Source: Blastocatellia bacterium UBA7656 (GTDB taxonomy: Bacteria; Acidobacteriota; Blastocatellia; UBA7656). From it: a stretch of 64,000 nucleotides of DNA. Location of the stretch: NCBI GenBank assembly GCA_002483445.1, contig DLHY01000030.1, forward strand, positions 1 to 64,000, written 5' to 3'. The translations under genes and the position numbers were made by a program. The notes under the pieces are model-generated. The model was not told the origin of the DNA. It was given only the letters and a program-made list of their open reading frames with translations, and did not search any database. Positions 15,003-24,393 of the stretch are shown here, one piece after another; positions within the stretch are counted from its first letter, which is position 1; each line of letters starts with the position of its first letter.

Positions 15003-16361
15003 ATGATCAGCAAGCGCATCCTCATAATAATAGTTTCAATCATCGCTCTCGCGCTCCTCGGATTCATATTCATCCGTAACCTCATAGACTTTCCCGTTTA
15101 TTACTCGGCAGGGCAATCCTTGATCGCAGGCCGCACCGATCTCTACGCGCCGGATTTCGCCCGCGGCCCGTTGATGGATTATCGCTATCCGCCGTTTTTC
15201 CTCCTCGCATTTTATCCGCTCTGGTTTCTGCCTTACTCTGTGGCCGCGTATCTATGGTACAGCTTCTCAGTTTTGCAGATCGTCGGGTGCGTGGTTGTTC
15301 TGCGACGGCTGACTACTCATGCACCAAAAGCCGTGTGGGCGATTGCCGGACTTGCGACCGCCGGGTACTTCGTGATGATCCTCCACTACGCGAACGCGCA
15401 TCTGTTGGCCATCTTTTTGCTCTTCGCTTCGTTTTATTTCGCGGCTGAAAAAAAAGATTCCGTAGCCGCGCTGATGATGGCCCTCTCGATAACGATCAAG
15501 CTGACTCCCGTTTTCGTGCTTCCCTATTTCGCCATCACGAAGCGATGGAAATTGCTTCTGCTCACTTTTGTTTTCCTCGCGGGCCTCAACCTCGCGCCCG
15601 CCGCGTATTTCGGTTTTCAGCCTAACACAGAGTTGCTTCATAACTGGCACGCTCACGTCATTCGTGATCAGGAGTTTCACGAAACGAACGGCCCCATCAA
15701 TCTTTCGCTCAAGGGGCAACTGCGAAGGTATCTCACGGAAATGGATTACTCGCTCCGTCAGGAAGGAGACACGCGCTATCCGGCAGTGAATTTCTTATCG
15801 CTTACGACCCATCAGGCAGACCGTTTGTGGATCGTTTTCGCCTCGATATTTTATTTGTCTGTGTGCGGCCTGATCTGGCAACGTCAGCAAAAGAGAGAGT
15901 CGGCGAGTCCAGAGAGTCTTGAGAGTCGGCGAGTCCAGAGAGTCGGCGAGTCCAGAGAGTATGAATTCCCCGACTCTCAAGACTCTCAAGACTCTCAAGA
16001 CTCTATGGAGCTTGGGTTGATGATTTGTCTGATGCTCGCGGTCGGGCCGCTCACATCGAAGATTTATTTCATCGCGCTTCTGTGGCCGGTCTTCTCGCTT
16101 GCTGACTTCGCGTTTGCGGAAAACACGCGGGCGGCCATAGCGGGAAAGCGCATTTTGATTTTCATTGCGGCAGCGAATTCGATATTGCCCCTGCTGCCCG
16201 GACGCTCGATTCAGAGATGGCTTCTTGTTGCGGGCGCGGACTTTTTTGTGAATCTTCTGCTGATGGCGGCTCTCCTCTATGCTCTGATTTCGAATCGGCT
16301 TCCTGCTTCATCAAACGACGAACGGCAAAGGCAAGCCCGGTCATCAGCCACAGATGCATGA
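15003..16361 (+). CDS. GT87-family (DUF2029) polytopic glycosyltransferase
   Basis: About 452 residues with roughly ten membrane helices. The N-terminal segment NLIDFPVYYSAGQSLIAG followed by DLYAP carries the loop Asp and the layout of GT-C transferases of family GT87, which use polyprenyl-phosphate sugars on the periplasmic side; GINLSLKG-like text (GPINLSLKGQLRRYL) is also typical. The ATG at 15003 lies after the tRNA terminator. Residues about 297-334 are an inserted low-complexity loop (ESLESRRVQRVGES and DSQDSQDSQDS) encoded by tandem repeats. The last 200 bp overlap the 3' end of the opposing O-antigen-ligase-like gene. Acceptor unknown; probably surface polysaccharide or lipid glycosylation. 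Confidence 0.85.
   Translation: MISKRILIIIVSIIALALLGFIFIRNLIDFPVYYSAGQSLIAGRTDLYAPDFARGPLMDYRYPPFFLLAFYPLWFLPYSVAAYLWYSFSVLQIVGCVVVLRRLTTHAPKAVWAIAGLATAGYFVMILHYANAHLLAIFLLFASFYFAAEKKDSVAALMMALSITIKLTPVFVLPYFAITKRWKLLLLTFVFLAGLNLAPAAYFGFQPNTELLHNWHAHVIRDQEFHETNGPINLSLKGQLRRYLTEMDYSLRQEGDTRYPAVNFLSLTTHQADRLWIVFASIFYLSVCGLIWQRQQKRESASPESLESRRVQRVGESREYEFPDSQDSQDSQDSMELGLMICLMLAVGPLTSKIYFIALLWPVFSLADFAFAENTRAAIAGKRILIFIAAANSILPLLPGRSIQRWLLVAGADFFVNLLLMAALLYALISNRLPASSNDERQRQARSSATDA
15893..16004. repeat. Iterated repeat hairpin inside the GT87 coding region
   Basis: Left arm: units of AGAGAGTCGGCGAGTCC and GAGAGTCTT recur between 15893 and 15959. Right arm: GACTCTCAA is iterated three times plus a partial unit at 15972-16003. 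The right units are complementary to the TTGAGAGTC-type units on the left, so the two arms can pair around the short AT-rich centre TATGAATTCC. The insertion keeps the reading frame and encodes a Ser/Asp/Gln-rich loop between two predicted membrane helices. Confidence 0.8.
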
Positions 16362-17811
16362 CAACTTCGCCGTCGCCGAAGTTGAAATGCACTATCGAGC
16401 TTATGTTGAAAGCTATAAGCGCGCCCATCACGCCGAGAATCATTCCCGCGATTTCGCTTTTACCTTCTCGCCCTGCTCTGCGAAACGATCTCCACATTTC
16501 GACGAAAAAGATCGCCATGAAAGAAAAGTAAAACGCCAGCGCAGGCAAGCCCCACCACGCGGCTATCTGAATCGGAGTGGAATGGAAATGGCCGGGCGGC
16601 AGTCTGCCGTTATCATAGAGTCCGAGTTTGTCTTTGAGCTTGGCCTCGCTGCCCTTGCCTATCCCTAAGACGGGATTCGTCCGAACGAGCGTGAGCGCCT
16701 CGCTCCACACCTTCAATCTGTAAGCGGTGCTGCCTTCGTGAAACTCGAATATCGAGCGTCCGCGCGAGCGTTCGAGCGCGATCAAAGCGATGGGCGCAAG
16801 CAGAAGTATCGCAATGATCGCCGCCATAACTGCGCGGCGACCGGAACTGACAGCGGCCATCACCAAAACGGCCACAGCCAGAGCGGTCATCGCGGCCCGC
16901 GTCGAAGTCAGAATCAAAGTCCCCGAAAGCAGCGCGACCGCAACAAGCAGGAAAACTGCGGCGGCGGATTTTTTATTGCGCATCGCCAGCAGCATCCCGA
17001 AAGCGAGCGCCGCTATCATCTGCAAAACTTCGGCGTAGGTCTCATAGTGGCTGTAGAATCCCGACAGTCGAAAATTCCTGCCTGGAGACGTTGTCATCCC
17101 CAGCCCATCGGCTTCGAGAGTCTTTATCAACTCGCGCCTTGAAATCGAAGCTTCTCTCAGAGATTCGTTTCTCAAATACCTCACTTCCACCTGCCCGCGA
17201 CGCGATCTTATGGCCCGCGCAAGGTCTTCTTCGATTTTTATCTTCTGCCCGTCGGCCTCGATGATGACATCTCCTGCGGTCAATCCTTCCGCCGACAGCG
17301 GAGAATCCTGTCTCAGGGTGTCGATCCTAAGCCCTCGCCCGCGGGCGAGTTGAGTCGCGCTGTAAGCGACATTGATAAGACACGACGCGATGAGCGCAAA
17401 GCACAGGATTCTAGCCACCCGCAGGCTTTTGATGTTATTGCACACGAAATAAAAAGCGAGGAAGAAGGCGGGGCTTTTCAATCCCTTGATGCTGAGCGAT
17501 GGCTCGTAGGAAAGAAATGAAGAAATCACGCAGCAGGCGAAAAAGCCGAACAGAGAAAGATCAGCCGGGGTTCTGAGTCGCTTCCAGTTGCGGCTCGATG
17601 CGAGTTGAACGACCCACGCCGCGGCGCCGGTCAGATATGCTCCCTGCGTGACAGCTATCGAATGAGGAGCAAACAGAGCATAGACGACGAGCGTAAACAG
17701 AATTATGCGCTCAGTGATGAGGTGCAGTTTCGAATCTCTGTCAGTCAGCAGGCCGGTCGCAGCAGTATTTATCAAATCTCGTCCTTTGCGTTTTGTTTGC
17801 TGCTGGCACAT
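16162..17811 (-). CDS. O-antigen ligase/polymerase-like membrane protein with an internal PDZ-like segment
   Basis: About 549 residues with some ten membrane helices. The region LTLVRTNPVLGIGKGSEAKL followed by a His-containing loop (PPGHFHSTPIQIAAWWG) matches the periplasmic Wzy_C signature of WaaL/Wzy-type O-antigen ligases and polymerases. Residues about 160-225 (SPLSAEGLTAGDVIIEADGQ, then RSRRGQVEVRYLRN) look like a PDZ domain in the periplasmic loop, which is unusual for this family. The C-terminal 65 residues are polar and overlap the 3' end of the convergent GT87 gene by 200 bp. Probably polymerises or transfers surface glycans, together with the neighbouring glycosyltransferase. Confidence 0.82.
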   Translation of the reverse strand: MCQQQTKRKGRDLINTAATGLLTDRDSKLHLITERIILFTLVVYALFAPHSIAVTQGAYLTGAAAWVVQLASSRNWKRLRTPADLSLFGFFACCVISSFLSYEPSLSIKGLKSPAFFLAFYFVCNNIKSLRVARILCFALIASCLINVAYSATQLARGRGLRIDTLRQDSPLSAEGLTAGDVIIEADGQKIKIEEDLARAIRSRRGQVEVRYLRNESLREASISRRELIKTLEADGLGMTTSPGRNFRLSGFYSHYETYAEVLQMIAALAFGMLLAMRNKKSAAAVFLLVAVALLSGTLILTSTRAAMTALAVAVLVMAAVSSGRRAVMAAIIAILLLAPIALIALERSRGRSIFEFHEGSTAYRLKVWSEALTLVRTNPVLGIGKGSEAKLKDKLGLYDNGRLPPGHFHSTPIQIAAWWGLPALAFYFSFMAIFFVEMWRSFRRAGREGKSEIAGMILGVMGALIAFNISSIVHFNFGDGEVVMHLWLMTGLAFAVRRLMKQEADSKSEHRGEPPSAEDSQKSPRPQQEAISESSVRAAGAISNSLPQ

Positions 17812-17981
17812 CCTTTATGTCCAGGCAGAAGGTGGAATTTTATGTCGATGGTCGGGGCAAATCAAACCGTTGAGAGTCGCCCCCTATCAAAAAAGCCTTG
17901 CTCCTTCACCTCCCGCAACGGGTATAATAATCGAACCAAACGTGGGCCGAAGGCGTTTGGTTGAAGTGAAGTCGGAGAGAA

Positions 17982-19202
17982 ATGATTTTGAAGCGAACGA
18001 TCATATATTTTTTCATACTGGCTCTTCTCATCACCGCGCCGATCTCATTGCGCGCCGATGGCCGTCAGCAGGCTCTCGATACCAAGCAATCTCATATAAC
18101 CGAAATAATCAACCAGGCCGAAAGGCATTATCAGCAGGGCCAGAAATCCTACGACGAAGGCGAATACGACACGGCCCGCAAGGAATTCGACCGCGCGGTT
18201 GATGTCGTACTCATCGCTTCAATCGATGTCCGCAGCGACGAGAATCTGAGAGTCTACTATCGCGAGTTGATCGAAAAGATCAATCGCTATCAGGTCGCCT
18301 CTCTTGAGCGCAAGGACGGCGGCTTCAGCGAGCAGCGATACGAGCCTTCGCCGCTCGACCGCATAGCCTCGCTTTCCGACGCCGACCTCGAAGACATGGC
18401 TTCGGAGACCGACATCGCCGGAACGAAATTCAACTTCGCTTTCCAGATGGCTCCGCCCGTGCTTCAGTTCATAGGCTACTTCACGCGAGGGCGCGGACGG
18501 GCGACTATGGAAGCGGGGCTTACGCGCTCTGCGCGCTATCGCGAGATGGCCGAGCGAGTATTCAAGGAAGAAGGCGTGCCTACGGATTTGGTATGGCTTG
18601 CGCAGATCGAATCGGGCTGGAATCCTTACGCTCTTTCGTGGGCCGGAGCTAAGGGGATGTGGCAATTTATATCTTCGACCGGCTCGCGCTACGGGCTTCA
18701 GCAGAATTACTGGATCGATGAGCGTTCGAACCCGGAAAAATCCACCCGCGCCGCGGCGCGTTATTTGAAGTGGCTGTCGAATCGCTACAGCGGCGACTGG
18801 TCGCTTGCGCTTGCGGCTTACAACACGGGCGAAGGAAACGTCGATTCGGCGATAGGGCGCGCGGGCGCGCGGGATTTCTGGCGCATACACAGAAGCGGTT
18901 ATCTGGCTCAGGAGACGCGCAACTATGTGCCTGCGATTTTGGCCGTCGTGACGATAGCCAAAAACCCGCGCAAGTACGGATTCGAACTGCCTGCGACTTA
19001 TCCTTACAAGTATGAGACTCGCGTCATATCGGCGCAGACTGACCTGCGCCCGCTCGCAAAAAAGCTCAAGATTTCCTACGGCGCACTGCTCGATCTCAAC
19101 CCTGAACTTCAGCGCGGAGTCACGCCTCCGGGCAAGCACATAATCCGCATTCCCGCCGAGATTCTGACCAGGACTCCCGGCGCGAAGGAAGAGACGCGAT
19201 GA
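17982..19202 (+). CDS. mltD: Membrane-bound lytic murein transglycosylase D-like (SLT + LysM)
   Basis: A 406-residue protein with an N-terminal signal peptide (FFILALLITAPISLRADG). The lytic transglycosylase domain at about residues 180-320 contains IESGWNPYALSWAGAKGMWQ, with the catalytic Glu, followed by FISSTGSRYGL, ALAAYNTGEGNV and TRNYVPAILA, all hallmarks of the MltD type. A C-terminal LysM-like motif (LRPLAKKLKISYGALLDLNP) would bind peptidoglycan. It cleaves glycan strands to anhydromuropeptides in the periplasm. The start is supported by GGAGAG 4-5 nt before the ATG. No lipobox is seen, unlike E. coli MltD. Confidence 0.94.
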   Translation: MILKRTIIYFFILALLITAPISLRADGRQQALDTKQSHITEIINQAERHYQQGQKSYDEGEYDTARKEFDRAVDVVLIASIDVRSDENLRVYYRELIEKINRYQVASLERKDGGFSEQRYEPSPLDRIASLSDADLEDMASETDIAGTKFNFAFQMAPPVLQFIGYFTRGRGRATMEAGLTRSARYREMAERVFKEEGVPTDLVWLAQIESGWNPYALSWAGAKGMWQFISSTGSRYGLQQNYWIDERSNPEKSTRAAARYLKWLSNRYSGDWSLALAAYNTGEGNVDSAIGRAGARDFWRIHRSGYLAQETRNYVPAILAVVTIAKNPRKYGFELPATYPYKYETRVISAQTDLRPLAKKLKISYGALLDLNPELQRGVTPPGKHIIRIPAEILTRTPGAKEETR

Positions 19203-19453
19203 ACATAATCGCTCAATTATGCGAGGAGAAAGTACGACAGGCTGCCCGACCGTCGTAGAGACCTCAATACCATCAACAGGCTGGCCGACGGTTGTACCTC
19301 CCGGAACTGAAGCATTATGGTTGAGCGGAAAAAACTATTGCCCCTCCTCTGACCGCCTGTTATTGTGGGCTTACCCGGCTGAGTTGGCCCTCGGATAGAT
19401 CGAAAGCTCACTGCCCCTCTTTCATGATCGGACCTTCCTGAAAGGGTCTCGCC

Positions 19454-21082
19454 ATGCTATTGACTGTAATTCTTTGGATACTCCTTATCCTGCTTGGGAC
19501 GTTCACGCTCATTCCCATAGGCAATGAGAACTCAACCGTCCGCCGCCTGCCCTTAATGACCTTCTCCATAATAGTGCTGAATGTATTGATCTACTTTCTG
19601 ACTCTTCCCGGTCTGGCAACTCAGGAGCGGGATTTGGTCAGCTCGATATTGAAACTCCAGGCGATAATCACTCAGAATCCTCAGCTTCTTTCGGATGAGC
19701 AGGTGCGTAGGAGCCTCATAGAGGAAGGGATAATAAGTAAAGAAGAAGAAGAAGCTTTCAGGGACGAGATCAAAAACAGAGGCGATCAGTATGCGGCGTG
19801 GCTCAGCGGAACGACCAATCCGGAGTTGCGCACTGAATTCAATCAGCTAATAAGCGGGGTCAAGAGGGCGAAGGAAAACCATCTGTACTTCAAGTGGGGA
19901 TTTGCGCCTAACGGCGACTGGAAAATTCATCAAGTGATAACCTGCGCCTTTCTTCACGGCGGTCTTGCTCATCTGTTTTTCAATATGATCTTTTTCTTCG
20001 CTGTGGGTTTCAGCCTTGAAGACCTTTGGGGACGCGGAGTCTTTATCGGCTTTTATCTGCTCGGAGCCGTCGCTGCCTGCATCCCAACGATCATATCGCC
20101 TATCTCCGGGCCTTCTATCGGGGCGTCGGGCGCGATCTCTGCCACTATGGGCGCGTTTCTCGTCCGTCTCTACCGAACCAAAGTGCATATCAGATGGTTT
20201 ACAATCCCTCTGTTCCTTCCTTTTCTGCTGGCGGGCAAAAAGCCCTGGGGCAAAATCCTGATCCCGGCCTTTCTCTACATACCGTTCTGGATCGTCTATC
20301 AGATAGTGGAGCTTTTGTACTATATAAAGGCAGGCATCCCTTATTCGACCGGGTTTTCCGCCCACTTCGCCGGATTCGCCTTCGGAGTCCTGTTCGCCAT
20401 GTTCATGAAAGCTTCCAAAATCGAGGAGACTCATATTCACCCCAAGATCGAAGCCAAACTCACTTTCTCAGCCGCGCCCGCAATCACTCAGGCGCTCGAC
20501 TCTCTCGACAAGGGAGGCGTCTCGGAAGCCGAGCGAATTCTCAAAACTCAACTCATGAAATCGCCCGGCGATCTCGATGTCATTCTCGCTTTGATTCAGG
20601 TTTATCAGCGATCTTCAAACTTCGATCAGTTGAATCAGATGTATGGCCGCCTCATTCATCACCACCTCGCAAAACAGGACAGGGAAGCCGCTCTCATCGC
20701 TTACGACAATCTGCTCTCCTCTTTCCCCGATAATCACATCGATCCGCGCATACCTGTGCGCGACTGGATAGTTGTCTGCGAGTACCTGACCGAGCTTAAT
20801 ATGAATCGCGAAGCCAGCGTCGAATACGAAAGGTTAGTCAAAGCTCACCCTGATGACCCGTCCGTAGTCCGCGCCTGCATTCAGGGAGGCGAGGCCGCTT
20901 TCCTCGCAAACGAAGTCCGTCGCGCGCTCGATCTTTTTGAAAAAGCCAAATCCTTCAATCCTCCCGCAGGGTTTTCTTCGCGCATAGAATCAGGAATAGA
21001 AAAATGCCGTAAGCGACTCGATAATCTTCCCAAGTGGGCCAAAGAGCCGCACAGACCCGGACATCAGAAAGCTACATTTTAG
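19454..21082 (+). CDS. Rhomboid intramembrane protease fused to C-terminal TPR repeats
   Basis: A 542-residue protein. The rhomboid core spans about residues 20-320: FLHGGLAHLFFNMIFFF (the HxxxN-type segment), catalytic Ser in GPSIGASGAISATMGAF and catalytic His in SAHFAGFAFG. A long soluble loop (residues about 60-145) separates the first helix from the core. From about residue 340 the protein continues as cytoplasmic TPR-like repeats (VSEAERILKTQLMKSPGDLD, NFDQLNQMYGRLIHHH). Rhomboids cut transmembrane substrates; the TPR tail probably recruits them or partners. Its end overlaps the convergent receptor gene by 4 bp. Confidence 0.9.
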   Translation: MLLTVILWILLILLGTFTLIPIGNENSTVRRLPLMTFSIIVLNVLIYFLTLPGLATQERDLVSSILKLQAIITQNPQLLSDEQVRRSLIEEGIISKEEEEAFRDEIKNRGDQYAAWLSGTTNPELRTEFNQLISGVKRAKENHLYFKWGFAPNGDWKIHQVITCAFLHGGLAHLFFNMIFFFAVGFSLEDLWGRGVFIGFYLLGAVAACIPTIISPISGPSIGASGAISATMGAFLVRLYRTKVHIRWFTIPLFLPFLLAGKKPWGKILIPAFLYIPFWIVYQIVELLYYIKAGIPYSTGFSAHFAGFAFGVLFAMFMKASKIEETHIHPKIEAKLTFSAAPAITQALDSLDKGGVSEAERILKTQLMKSPGDLDVILALIQVYQRSSNFDQLNQMYGRLIHHHLAKQDREAALIAYDNLLSSFPDNHIDPRIPVRDWIVVCEYLTELNMNREASVEYERLVKAHPDDPSVVRACIQGGEAAFLANEVRRALDLFEKAKSFNPPAGFSSRIESGIEKCRKRLDNLPKWAKEPHRPGHQKATF

Positions 21083-24000
21083 AAAGACACCTTGAGACTC
21101 AGTTGCACGGATCGAGACCGCTGCGCGCGTCGCGGCACGAGAAAATCCGCGTCATCGCGATCAATGAATTCGGCCCCGAAGCTGAACACAGTCTGATTGA
21201 ACACATTGAACACATCGATTGCCGGTCGTATGCGAATACGCTCTCTGACTTTGAACGTCCGCGCAGCCCTCAGACTCACATTCATCGTCCCCGGGCCGCG
21301 CCCGTAATTCCTCGGCAGATTTCCGCTCGATCCTATCGGCGCAAGACGCAACGCATCCTTCACGCTCGATTGCGCGCTGCCCGGTCTGCGCCACACAGGG
21401 CGACCCAGAGGAAGGATGAAATCAGGGCGGTCGTTTTGGATGTCGTTGAGATTGCGATCAAACCCCGCTCCGATGTTGAACGGCTTCGATGAGCCGATGG
21501 AAATTATCGGGGCAAGATCGATTTCCAGAAACGGCTCGCGGAAAGACCCGCTCAACGTGAAGCGATGACGCTGATCCTGAAGCGAGAGCGCGCGCTCTGC
21601 CCGACGATCCTGCAAGTCCTGCGGCGAGGCGGTGTTCGTAGTTCCTTCATCGATGAATTTCGAAAGGGTGTAAACGCCTCGCAGACGAACGCGACTGCTG
21701 AGAGAACAGCGCACAGTGAACGCGCCGCCGTGATAGAAAGAATTGCCCGTCGATTCCAACAACTCGACCTGTGTGAGCGACGGATCGGGTCTGAGAAATC
21801 GAACCGCGTTTAACGCGGCAGTGATGTTCGTCGAGCGCGGCGCGTTGAGTCCTAAAGTGAGTATTCGAATTCCGTTCTCGATGCGAATGGCCCCGATGGT
21901 CGAAGAAGAATTCGCGCCGAGATCGAATCTCACCACATCGGCACTGGTCGAGGTTATGGCGCGGCGACCCGCTCGGTCGGGGCGGTTGTCGAAATCGCGG
22001 CTCATAAGAAATTCGCTGAAATCCGCAAACCCTTCGGGCAGAACCGGCGCATTGATGTTGCTCTCGCGCCACAGATGCGCGCCGCGCGTGTAGATGTAAT
22101 CGATAGTTACGGCGAGTTTCCTGGTGATTTCGCGCTCGATGCCTACTCCCGATTGAACCGTGTAGGGGATTTCGAGACTGGCGTCGACGCGGCGCAGAAA
22201 CTCCTGTTCAGACAGACCGAATCTTTCAACCACCGCGCGATCAGTGATGGGGTTGGGAAATCGAACCGAATCCAACAGGTCGGGAGTGATCCGCGAATCG
22301 ATTATGATCGTCGTCGTACCCAGAGAAAAATCATCGAGCGTGCGCAAGAGAGCGCGATTATAAAAAAGGCCGAACCCTGCGCGCACGACCGTCTTTCCCG
22401 CTTGAGCGAATCCTTCCTGTTTCCTGCTCCCGCCGAAAGGGTCCCACGCGACGGCGAGGCGCGGGCTGAAATTATCGCGATCATCGAGTATGGATTCGCT
22501 GTCCCATCGCATACCGAACGAAAAAGTCAGATGCGGCTTGATGCGCCAGTCGTCCTGAGCGAACAGGCCGTAGACGTTGTTCGAGCGGCGACTCACGGTG
22601 TCGAATCGCTGAACGAATCTCGAAGGATTGTTCGAGAGAAAATCATCCGTCGTGTCGAAAGTGTACTGGCCGCCGGTCGCAAACAAGTCATTGAAGACTG
22701 AGCGAACGAGTTGCGCATCGATTCCGGCTTTGATCTGATGCGCGCCCGCGAGCAGCAATATGTTGTCCTGAAACTGCGTGCGACGTTCCTCGCGCGCAAA
22801 GGCGGGCGAGGACTCCGAGCCGGTGAAAGCTCCTGCGATGACTCGCGGATCGCTGATGACTACTCCGATTGAATCCGTCACGGCGCTGCTTCGCGGCAGA
22901 AGGCGCGAGTATTGAAAGCGAGCCTGATTTATAAGCTTCAGGGAAATCATGAAATTATCGGTCAGGCTCACAGAATCCGAATTGCGGCCTTCGATCAGAA
23001 TGGTATCGAACAGTCGCGCGCCGCCGGGAAAGCCTCGCCGGTTTTCTCCGCGCGCTGCATCGAATCGGGCGGTCGCGTTGTGTCTGTCAGTGAAATTGAA
23101 ATCGGCGCGAAGGTTGAAAATATTCCTGCTCTCAGGCGTGGAGATCGATTCAAACAACAATCCGACTGCGCTGCCGGGGGCAGTCGGGCGATTAGGCGCA
23201 GGCAGAGGAAAAAGCGGATTCGTCTCGACCGGCACGAAGGCGATTATTTCGTCAGAGTCAGTGACATCGAGCCGCTCGTAAGAGGCGAGAAAGAAATCTT
23301 TTTTCTTTCTGATCGGGCCTGAGATGACGAACCCCTCGCGCCTGTCCTGCTGAGGCACGCGCCCCAAACCTCTCGCGTTGCGATTGAAGGTGTTGGCGTT
23401 TAGGGATTCGTCGCCGAAATAAAAATAAGCGTCTCCGCTGATACTGCTCCCGCCGCCGCGTGTGCGAAGATTGATACGGCCTCCCGACGCGCGGCCATAT
23501 TCTGCCGCGTATTGATTGGTTATGATCTGCACTTCGGCTATCGCTTCAGGGTTGAGCAGTATTCGCTCGCGCGCACCGCGATCATCATTGTTGTCGAGTC
23601 CGTCGATTGTAATGTTGTTCGAGGTGGCAGGCGCTCCGGTGAGAGAAAAGACGCCCGCTTCTTCAGGCGAGTTGCGCAGAAAAACGCCCTTGCCTTCGTC
23701 AGCGAGATCAGAAGTCGAAAGTGGCGCTTCGGTCACGCCCGCGAGCAGAAACACAAGCTGCAAAGTGTTGCGATCAAGTATGGGCAATTCATCGATTTCT
23801 TTTCTGCTTATGGTGTCGCCCGTGACTGTGCGCGTAGTATCGACGAGCGGCGCGGCAGTGGATTCAATCGTGACCTGTTCCGTCGCTCCGGCGGGCGTAA
23901 GCGCGAAATCCATCGACATCGAACGGCCAAGCGTGAGCGTCAACTCGCGGCTTTCTTCTTCCTTGAAGCCCTCGACAGTGACTTTGAGTTTATAGCCGCC

Positions 24001-24222
24001 CGGTTCGGTGACGAGTATGCGGTAACGGCCTTCTTCATCGGTGTCGACGGATCGCTCGACGCCAGTGGCGAGGTGTCGCGCAGTGACGCGGGCGGCGGGG
24101 ATGACGGCCCCCGCGCTGTCGCGAATCGTTCCGCGAAAAATTATACTGTCGAGATCATCCGCCGATGCGACAGGAGAGATGAGCGAAGCGAGCAAGGCTA
24201 TCGAGAGAAGCCGCGCGATCAT
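21079..24222 (-). CDS. Oar-like TonB-dependent receptor with carboxypeptidase-regulatory-like domain
   Basis: About 1047 residues, outer membrane. A signal peptide (MIARLLSIALLASLISPVAS) is followed by a carboxypeptidase-regulatory-like Ig domain (FRGTIRDSAGAVIPAARVTA, then GRYRILVTEPGGYKLKVTVE), then a plug region (ISRKEIDELPILDRNTLQLV, then ASGGRINLRTRGGGSSISG) and a long 22-strand-type barrel ending in RAQRSRSVQLSLKVSF. This architecture is characteristic of the Oar family that is expanded in Acidobacteriota. The ATG at 24222 has GGAGG 7 nt upstream, and the longer frame to 24285 was not used. It may bind or import large oligomeric substrates; no specific ligand can be assigned. Confidence 0.92.
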   Translation of the reverse strand: MIARLLSIALLASLISPVASADDLDSIIFRGTIRDSAGAVIPAARVTARHLATGVERSVDTDEEGRYRILVTEPGGYKLKVTVEGFKEEESRELTLTLGRSMSMDFALTPAGATEQVTIESTAAPLVDTTRTVTGDTISRKEIDELPILDRNTLQLVFLLAGVTEAPLSTSDLADEGKGVFLRNSPEEAGVFSLTGAPATSNNITIDGLDNNDDRGARERILLNPEAIAEVQIITNQYAAEYGRASGGRINLRTRGGGSSISGDAYFYFGDESLNANTFNRNARGLGRVPQQDRREGFVISGPIRKKKDFFLASYERLDVTDSDEIIAFVPVETNPLFPLPAPNRPTAPGSAVGLLFESISTPESRNIFNLRADFNFTDRHNATARFDAARGENRRGFPGGARLFDTILIEGRNSDSVSLTDNFMISLKLINQARFQYSRLLPRSSAVTDSIGVVISDPRVIAGAFTGSESSPAFAREERRTQFQDNILLLAGAHQIKAGIDAQLVRSVFNDLFATGGQYTFDTTDDFLSNNPSRFVQRFDTVSRRSNNVYGLFAQDDWRIKPHLTFSFGMRWDSESILDDRDNFSPRLAVAWDPFGGSRKQEGFAQAGKTVVRAGFGLFYNRALLRTLDDFSLGTTTIIIDSRITPDLLDSVRFPNPITDRAVVERFGLSEQEFLRRVDASLEIPYTVQSGVGIEREITRKLAVTIDYIYTRGAHLWRESNINAPVLPEGFADFSEFLMSRDFDNRPDRAGRRAITSTSADVVRFDLGANSSSTIGAIRIENGIRILTLGLNAPRSTNITAALNAVRFLRPDPSLTQVELLESTGNSFYHGGAFTVRCSLSSRVRLRGVYTLSKFIDEGTTNTASPQDLQDRRAERALSLQDQRHRFTLSGSFREPFLEIDLAPIISIGSSKPFNIGAGFDRNLNDIQNDRPDFILPLGRPVWRRPGSAQSSVKDALRLAPIGSSGNLPRNYGRGPGTMNVSLRAARTFKVRERIRIRPAIDVFNVFNQTVFSFGAEFIDRDDADFLVPRRAQRSRSVQLSLKVSF

Positions 24223-24393
24223 TTCGGCACCTCCGAAAATTCGGTAGTGAAGATTAGAGAAATGCGCCCTTACTATAAGCTGCAATCTCGCGGCTTCGCA
24301 ATGAGAAATTTTTCGAGGAGGGGAAAATTTTTTCTGATGTTATTTTCATGTGAACAGATTATAAACAGGGAAGGTGATACAGATATTGACTCT

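Noticed and set aside
18219..19139. Minus-strand open frame of 306 codons
   Set aside because: Antisense to the lytic transglycosylase gene, whose motifs are unambiguous.
19219..19398. 59-codon plus-strand frame before the rhomboid gene
   Set aside because: It contains a short internal duplication (GCPTVVE / GWPTVVP) but no ribosome binding site or family resemblance; probably chance.
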